A DNA stretch of 64,000 nt from NCBI RefSeq assembly GCF_023278565.1, contig NC_064680.1, positions 4,030,001-4,094,000 of the forward strand, read 5' to 3'. Origin of the DNA: Colletotrichum lupini (lineage: Eukaryota > Ascomycota > Sordariomycetes > Glomerellales > Glomerellaceae). Shown here in pieces: positions 57,664 through 64,000 of the stretch (positions are counted from its first letter, which is position 1; each line of letters opens with the position of its first letter). The notes under the pieces are model-generated. The model was given only the letters and a program-made list of their open reading frames with translations, was not told where the DNA came from and did not search any database. The position numbers were made by a program, and so were the translations under genes.

Positions 57664-59329
57664 AAAAGTAATACGGGCACTACGCGAGGTAAGCGTAAAA
57701 AAGTAAGTTAATAAGGTAATTACTACGCACAATAGGCCCGACATAGGGATTAATTTAAATATGCCCCTAAATTCGGATATATAAGTATAATATAAAATTA
57801 CTTAATAATAGGCTAGGCTATATAAATTAATTTCCGTTAACGAGCGTTTTTACGTAGTCGCAAGAGATCGTAACTAGCTACTCGAAGTATTAATTACGGT
57901 AATTAGACTATATTATATAGATCCTATCAAAGTAATTTCTAACTTATAAAAAAAAGAAGAGCCAGGGGAAGCTATATAGCCCGCGGTAGAGGTATAAAAA
58001 ATCATCCTTAATAAAATCGTTATAGTAGTACTAATAAATAACGAAGAAGAGGAAATTGCTAAAAGGGTACTAATACTACTAGCGAGACGTCGCGGGAGAC
58101 CACGACGGTAAGTACTAACGTAGCAATTTATCACTAGTAACGAGGTAATTAACACCTTTTATATAGTAAAAGAAAAAGCCGATTTCGAGTTAGTAATTAA
58201 ACTACGTAAAGAAGGCGTAATTATAACTACTAAAAAGCCGTATAAGGGATTAGATCTTATTAAAATAAACACTTTGCGCAATCGAGGGGTCTATTAATTT
58301 ATCCTCTACGATCTAGAAAAGTATATAAACCTCTATATATTTAAATTATAAATAGTTTATAAAATTAAAAGAAAAGGAATACCCTAACTATACGAGAAGT
58401 CTAAATACGTAATTCAGGGGTACGGTAACGTTAAAAAAGCGACGCTACTTATATAATTACCTACTATATAGCACTATAGCTAACGATTAATAATAGTACT
58501 AATAGCATCGCTACGGAAAAAGGGATACGAGATTTAGAGCTATAATATTACCTAAGTATATACCCAATCGGCCACAGGGCTTATAAGGAAAATCCTAGCC
58601 TATTTACTAAAGGAAATAGCTAGTAAGTACTTAGAAAGCACGATTATTAAAGTACTTAAGCTACTATATAGGCTCGCAAAATCGGGTACCTATTAGTAGG
58701 CCACTTACTACGATTTTTATATTAATTAACTATTAATAGTTACCTCTACGTACGACCCGTGCTTACTAGTCGCGGAGTACGAAAGTAACTAATTTAGGAT
58801 CGTTAGAATATAAACCGACGATATATTAGGCCTATTTAATATTAACTTTATAAAGAAAGAGGATAAGGAGCTCTAGAAAGCGGGCTTCGTAGCAAAGCTA
58901 AAAGAGGTCCTTATAATAAATACCCCCCTAGTATTTAATAGCGGGATTCTTATAATTAAAGGGGAAACCGTCGTCTTTTAGTAAAAGGGGTAGGGCGAGA
59001 AGATTAACCTCGTTAACCTAAACGTAACTAATATTAAAAAGCGGTATAAGGCTAAGCTTATACGAGGGGTATATATTATAAGTATTTATTAGCCTAAGGT
59101 AACTTTTAACTACGCTAAGGTAGCGTAGGCTATAGATCTAACTGAATAAAACGTTAAAGTACTTAATAAGTAGCTTAAGTAGTAGTAAACGAATCTCGAT
59201 CGAGGTCTTATCTATTACCTAATTAACCTTACGATTAGTAAGCTTTACGTCTTTATTAATAAGTTATTTACGAATAATAACGACCTTACTTCGTAATTAG
59301 GGTATATTATTATCCTAGCTAATAAGAGT

Positions 59330-59617
59330 ATGGGCGAGAGCGAATTTACTATATACGGTAATATAATTTACTACTCGTTAACTAAAAGTAAGCGGGTAAC
59401 GAGGAGTATACTAGCGTCGGAGGTCTATAGTATAGTTAACGGCGTTAACCTCTCTTATATAATTTTAACGACGCTAAGGAAGATTACTAATCGAATTAGC
59501 CTTTTACTTATTTTAATAGTTATCTATACTAATTCTTACTCGCTATATAAATGCCTCGTTAAATTAAGAACGACGAAAGAAAAGAGGTTTATAATCGATA
59601 TTATAGCCCTTAGGTAA
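59330..59617 (+). pseudogene. RNase H remnant of Copia copy 2
   Basis: A 95-codon open stretch reads KSKRVTRSILASEVYSIVNG, then IVIYTNSYSLYKCLVKLRTT. This corresponds to the RNase H end of fungal Copia polyproteins (usually ...TDSYSLY.CL.KLGTT). The catalytic Asp of the TDS motif is Asn here (TNS), as G-to-A mutation would give. Non-functional fragment. Confidence 0.65.
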
Positions 59618-59877
59618 TCGTACGAAAGGCGCGAGATACTTAAGATCCGTTAGATTAATAATAAAAATAACCTCGTAGACGCTTTTATAAAAGTAGTACT
59701 AAATAAGGGATTAAAGTAATTCATAAGTAGCGAAAAAGTTATTATACGAATAGAGGGATAGGTTATATAAAAAAAATAAAGAAAAGGGGGAAAAGGAGAC
59801 GACTTAATAAACGGGCCCGAGGTCGAATTATACCTCTAACCGTAGCGGTTAGATTAATAAAAAAAAGAGAAAGTTAG

Positions 59878-60079
59878 TATTAAATTAGAAGTCTAATTCG
59901 ACCGTAATATATAGCCGACTATATAGGGGCTAATTAGGGGCCCTATTTACGATTATCGTAGCTAGCCTAACCTACGGTTAGAACCTCCTTTTTATACCTA
60001 CGTAGATATTTATATAGTTCAATTAATCTCTTCGTTAAATACGGTTCGAACCAACTACCCTGTAATAGGGATACCAACA
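59878..60079 (+). repeat. 3' LTR (202 bp) of Copia copy 2
   Basis: Starts TA (from TG) and ends CA. It carries more C-to-T/G-to-A changes than the 5' LTR. Followed by the GTAGC duplicate. Confidence 0.9.
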
Positions 60080-60643
60080 GTAGCAACACCTTGACCCTCA
60101 TTCTAACGGCCCCGCCGTACCTTCTTGCCACTGCCGTCGCATTCATGACTGCCTGGTCTTCCGATCGACGTAAAGAGCGCGGCTTCCACATCTCCGTGCC
60201 ACAGGGCGTTGCATGCGTTGGGTTCATCATTTCGGTCTCCACGGTCAACATAGTCGCTCGTTATTTTGCTGCATTCCTTTACATCTGCGGGTGAGTTGAG
60301 CATATCCGGTGGTCAAGGAAGTAAACTTTAGCTGATACAATGATCCAGATGCTTTTCTTCTAATGCCATGGTCTTCTCGTGGGCTAGCTCCACACTGAAC
60401 CAAACTACAGAGAAGAGGGCGTGTGCAACAGCCATCATCAACCTGCTCAGCCAATTAGGCAATATCTGGAGCCCCTACTTCTTTCCATCGAATGATGGGC
60501 CTCGATATGTTATGGCCAACTTGCTCATGATGGCATCGTCGGCTTTGAGTATTGTCACATGCGTGATCATGAAAATTATGCTTACCAGGGCCAACAAAAG
60601 CCTCAAGAGAGAAGGTAGAGACACAACACTGTATACATTGTAA

Positions 60644-61495
60644 TTGATGATGGCACTTGGCAATGATTCCGGTGAAATCCTGGAAACCGGATGAGAAAAA
60701 TGGGAAAGACGAAAGATTCGCACCATTACTTTAACCTTCAAAGCAGCGCGGTAATGATGAAGTTGATGTTGAAATTTAGCATTAGTATATGGTCATAATT
60801 TTCATTTGCCATCAAAGAAATGCAGCATAACCAGTGCTCATCCAACTAACTCATCGATGGAGTGGTCATCGAAAGTCCAACTCGGTAAGTTTCAGCAAAG
60901 TTCTAATGAGAGCACGATCCCACGCTACCAACAGGGGGTAGGGAACCTTAAGGAGAGGTGAAGAACTTTAGCTCTGCACTGCCACAGATGTCGTGACTGC
61001 ATCAGCAATGCCGAAAGAGGATGACCCGGTCTGCTATTTGATGGGATATAAGTAGAAACGCAAGTAAGAAATGTCAAAATTTTTATGTCCAAGCACTGAT
61101 TGTCGTGATCTTGACGGTTATTGCCTTATCATAGGTTGAGAGACCATCTTACTATTCAAGCTACGTTTGAAGCACGATACCTCCAGCTCTGCATGACTGT
61201 ATGGGTATGTCTCCCTTGAAACAATTCGACTAAAGAATACGCACCTTATACTCCTCACAGCCAAAGACGATGATCTATGATAAAACTGAGGAGTGAGATA
61301 TAACCGAGTTGGCGAAGTTAGGGCCGACGGATGCGTGATTTACCTCGGGGACATTTTACTCGAAGTCCGTGTGACATCCGTTTGAACCTTAATAATGCTT
61401 CAACCACTCATGTAGATTCATGTCAAATTGACTCATCTCCTCTTTTCGATCCCAGTTCGTAGTCTCCCATATTCCTTCCAAAAAATCACATCATC
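60644..61495. promoter_or_regulatory. intergenic region upstream of the second FAD monooxygenase
   Basis: 852 bp between the distal part of the broken permease and the monooxygenase. No gene, repeat or clear regulatory palindrome is recognised. Confidence 0.4.
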
Positions 61496-62900
61496 ATGGG
61501 AGGAGAAAAGAAACCATTCGAAATCGCCATCATTGGGGGAGGCATAGCTGGAATAATCCTCGCCATTTCGCTCGCTAAACGCAACGTACCCTGCATCATC
61601 TACGAGAAGGCCCATGCCTATACCGAGCTTGGAGTCGGCTTGGGAGTTTCGCCAAATGCTCTAAGGGCAATGATAACTTGTGATCCGGTGATTCTCGAGG
61701 CCCTCGAAAGCGTGGCCGAGCCTCCTTTCCGTTGGGAGGTGTTTGACGGTACGGATGAAGCAAACGAGGACACTGTTCTTTTCACACTTGGAAATTCTAC
61801 TACAGGACTTAGGGGTTGTCACCGAGGCCAGTTCTTAACACACTTGCTCAAACATGTTCCCGATGACACGATACATTACAGTAAGGAACTGGAAAGCATT
61901 GAAGGGCCAGAAGAAACGGGCAAACGACTTCGAATGATCTTCCGAGACGGATCAACCGCTGAGGCTGATGGAATAATCGGATGCGATGGGATCAAATCGC
62001 ACACAAGAGGCATCGTCATAGGTCACGATCACGCGGCTACGAAGTGCACCTATACCCATAAGTACACCTACCGCGGTTTGATACCGATGAGTCAAGCCGT
62101 ACAGATCTTGGGCCCAGACAGAGCAAGAACCTCCGGGCTGTGGGTAAGTTTCATTCTTGATCACTCTCAAGACAGTCTATCGAGGAGATGTTACCTAACA
62201 ATGGATTAGGTCTGCAACGATGCACACATAGTCACCTACCCGGTGGCTCATGGAAAAATGCTAAACTTGGTCGCTCACACCTCGACCACCGAGGAGTGGC
62301 CGAGCGAGACCCAATTCACACTTCCTGCTACAGTAGATGACTGCATCAAAGATCTCAAAGCTTTCAGTCCGCGAATGCAGAAGGCGATACAGCTTTTGAA
62401 AGTTCTGGATAGGGTATGTCTGCGATGAACTCGCGCCCAGTCCTAATTTGTACCTTCAGATCTCGAGTTAACGACCTATTTAGTGGGCTCTATTCGATCT
62501 AGGTGATGGCTCGGTCCCTACATTTGCGAAGGGCCGTATATGCCTTCTTGGAGACGCAGCACACGCATCCACCCCGCATCAAGGTGCTGGAGCGGGAATT
62601 TGCGTTGAGGACGCAGCAGTCATGGCATCGCTGTTGGCAGACCAAAAGGTTCGAGATAGTACAGCGATTGAGGCTGCTTTTGCTGCATTCGATGCCAGCC
62701 GTCGGAAAAGAGGTCAATGGCTTATTCGGGAGAGTCGAAGGGCTGGCGAACTGTACGATCTCCGGACGGAGCATGGGAAAGACTTCGATAAGCTACGCGA
62801 GGAAATCTTGTCGCAGGCAGAGGAGTTGTGGAATTTCGACCTCGACAGAAACATCAGAGATGCGTTGGAGGACATGAGAAGTCGTCTAGCTGCAGAATAG
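61496..62900 (+). CDS. FAD-dependent monooxygenase, salicylate-hydroxylase-like (second)
   Basis: Exons 61496-62143, 62210-62413 and 62484-62900 give 422 aa. The start MGGEKKPFEIAIIGGGIAG places the FAD-binding GGGIAG at 14-19. The ADG-equivalent CDG is at 163-165, the second FAD motif GDAAHASTPHQGAGAG at 307-322, followed by CVEDAAVMA. The 3' end is charged and helical. The enzyme class hydroxylates aromatic or other cyclic substrates with NAD(P)H and O2. It is not a close copy of the enzyme at 2736: the N-terminal region and intron positions differ. Its place beside the permease and a methyltransferase would also suit a small secondary-metabolite pathway. Substrate unknown. Confidence 0.9.
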
Positions 62901-63318
62901 TGATGGTATTGATCTTATCGCATCGCCTCTATTGAGGTCGTTTTGTGTCTATTCACGGGTGCTTAAGAACTGGAAGCCTTTTGACAGTGAACTAGGGGTT
63001 TAAAACTGGCAGTGACAAGGGCAAATGAACAATTTAATTGAAGGAGTTATCAACAAACAACATTACTCAGGCTCCGCGCACTGTTCAAGCAGCGGAACCA
63101 CTTGGTGTTGTGTTCCAATAAAATGATGTCAGATGGGGCTTCCAGTGTTACGTAAATGTGGGCATTTAAAATTCTTTGCCCAGATCTGGTGATAAGGGTA
63201 AATACACTGCAGCACTCTGATGGTTATTTGTGAACAACGTCAACTTTTCGGGACTGCAGTGTCACCTACAAATCGACCCCCGGCTTTTAACGAGATTCTA
63301 CCTTCCAAAAGAGAAATC
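62901..63318. other. intergenic region before the methyltransferase
   Basis: 418 bp. An in-frame upstream ATG at 63220 would extend the next gene by 33 codons, but that extension lacks family features, so this stretch is treated as promoter and 5' UTR. Confidence 0.4.
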
Positions 63319-63912
63319 ATGCCCGCAGATTTCGACAAACAAAGTTACTGGGGCGAGCGCTTCGCATCCGAGACCAATTTTGAGTGGTTAACCTCGTCTG
63401 CGACCTTCATGTCGATCGTGGACCCATGTCTCACCAATCTGGACGACTCGGCTCGCATCTTGCAGCTAGGTTTCGGAACGAGCGACCTGCAGAACCATAT
63501 CCGGGCAAGAGATTTTCAAAACATTACCAACGTCGACTTCGAGCCTCGAGCCATTGATCGCGGCCGTATGCTAGAAAAGCAAGTATTTGGTGACGTGAGA
63601 ATGCGCTACCTCGTTGCAGATGCCACGCAGCTCCAGCTCGGAGAGACGTACGATCTGATCATCGACAAAAGCACTGTGGACGCAATTTCCTGTGGAGGCG
63701 AAGAACCGGTATTAAGAATGGCAAAAGGAGTGAGACGACACTTGACCGACGGGGGCTTCTGGGTCTCGTTGAGTTATTCCTCCGGCCGCTTCGACGTTGA
63801 AAACCTACCTTTCGATGTTGAGGTTTTTGCGAAGATCCCTACGCCTAAGCTAAAGTCTACCGACCCCGATATTTACCATTGGTGTTATTTGTTAACGCCA
63901 AAGGCTTTGTAA
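63319..63912 (+). CDS. class I SAM-dependent methyltransferase, EEF1A-lysine-methyltransferase-like
   Basis: Intronless, 197 aa, TAA at 63910-63912. MPADFDKQSYWGERF is the usual start of this family. Motif I is LQLGFGTSDL (canonically L.LGCGNS.L, with Cys replaced by Phe here). An acidic residue ends strand 2 (NVDFEP), and DKSTVDAISC matches the DKGT.DA block of the METTL13/EEF1AKMT4 group. The protein is at the short end for the group, so it is a compact single-domain enzyme. The substrate may be translation factor eEF1A or a small molecule; sequence alone does not decide. Confidence 0.85.
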   Translation: MPADFDKQSYWGERFASETNFEWLTSSATFMSIVDPCLTNLDDSARILQLGFGTSDLQNHIRARDFQNITNVDFEPRAIDRGRMLEKQVFGDVRMRYLVADATQLQLGETYDLIIDKSTVDAISCGGEEPVLRMAKGVRRHLTDGGFWVSLSYSSGRFDVENLPFDVEVFAKIPTPKLKSTDPDIYHWCYLLTPKAL

Positions 63913-64000
63913 TGAGGGTCAGTCATATCCGTACGTTCCGTCGCAATTGAGGAGCATCGGAGACAGGGTCTATCACTTCTCAGCAACCATTAGATACCCA

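Larger units (their letters stand above)
46778..60079 (+). mobile_element. Ty1/Copia-type LTR retrotransposon, RIP-degraded (copy 2), host of a nested element
   Basis: Same family as 7256-14678. The 5' LTR starts TGTCGGATTAG at 46778, the 3' LTR ends CCAACA at 60079, and the duplication GTAGC lies at 46773-46777 and 60080-60084. Without the nested element it is about 7.37 kb. The interior is stop-filled and AT-rich. It interrupts the MFS gene at 45528 and is itself interrupted at 51733-57663. Confidence 0.92.
45528..60643 (+). pseudogene. MFS permease (Dal5/TNA1-like), split by a nested retrotransposon insertion
   Basis: Host exons: 45528-45728, 45785-45831, 45896-46003, 46063-46615, 46694-46777 then, after the insertion, 60085-60290 and 60349-60643. 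Across the insertion the frame resumes at the next codon once one GTAGC duplicate is discounted, giving a family-typical length of 497 aa with no stop. Motifs: WLLYLFNYLDRNNIA (helix 1), RLFLGIAEAPFFPGAMY, YPRKELA, GWQWLFIIEG, and in the distal part WSSDRRKERGFH and LGNIWSPYFF. The insertion falls in the loop after GFKLGS, just before helix 8. Family members are proton-coupled importers of small organic anions. The two host parts show no RIP-type stops, so the break appears recent. Confidence 0.9.

Noticed and set aside
63220..63318. Upstream ATG as the methyltransferase start
   Set aside because: The extra 33 codons have no conserved features, while the internal start gives the usual family N-terminus (FDKQSYWGERF).

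Overview
The window is nuclear DNA of a filamentous ascomycete. The genes carry short GT-AG introns (about 45-80 nt, with CTAAC/CTGAC-like branch sites), and the protein families are typically fungal: a HET-domain protein, a Zn2Cys6 regulator with a fungal_trans-like region, SNG1/DUF3533 membrane proteins and Dal5/TNA1-type MFS permeases. Ordinary gene-bearing DNA alternates with very AT-rich blocks that look like retrotransposons mutated by repeat-induced point mutation (RIP). No species is claimed.

Layout. 1-6.5 kb: 3' part of a fumarylacetoacetate-hydrolase-family gene, a small conserved-looking protein of unknown function, a salicylate-hydroxylase-type FAD monooxygenase and an SNG1-like membrane protein. 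7.26-14.68 kb: a RIP-degraded Ty1/Copia-type element with 205-bp LTRs and a 5-bp target duplication. 14.7-18.3 kb: a HET-domain gene broken by a pogo/Fot-like DNA transposon (TA duplication); the transposon itself contains a solo LTR of a second Copia family. 18.6-29.8 kb: an MFS permease, a second SNG1-like gene, and a full-size ABCA-type transporter whose first Walker A motif is split by a 63-bp insertion with terminal inverted repeats. 31.2 kb: an intron-containing tRNA-Trp(CCA). 32.2-34.2 kb: an RraA/HMG-CHA-aldolase-like gene and a LigI-like amidohydrolase, convergent. 34.46-36.34 kb: a second pogo-like element. 38.7-44.5 kb: a Zn2Cys6 regulator and a mitochondrial aconitase paralogue. 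45.5-60.6 kb: an MFS gene split by a second copy of the 205-bp-LTR element, which is itself interrupted by a young, complete 5.9-kb Copia element with an open 1,415-codon polyprotein. 61.5-63.9 kb: a second FAD monooxygenase and a small SAM methyltransferase.

How the genes may work together (inference): the RraA-type aldolase, LigI-type hydrolase, aconitase-like hydratase, Zn2Cys6 regulator, MFS permease and FAD monooxygenases resemble the parts of an aromatic-acid catabolic cluster. A chemically sensible core would be 2-pyrone-4,6-dicarboxylate/4-oxalomesaconate through 4-carboxy-4-hydroxy-2-oxoadipate to pyruvate and oxaloacetate. CGGAGTA/CGGACTACTCCG-like motifs lie upstream of three of these genes. 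The predicted permease is currently knocked out by a transposon; its reading frame is otherwise intact across the insertion, so that loss looks recent.

Exon boundaries were assigned by eye from splice signals, frame continuity and family motifs, without transcripts or database searches.
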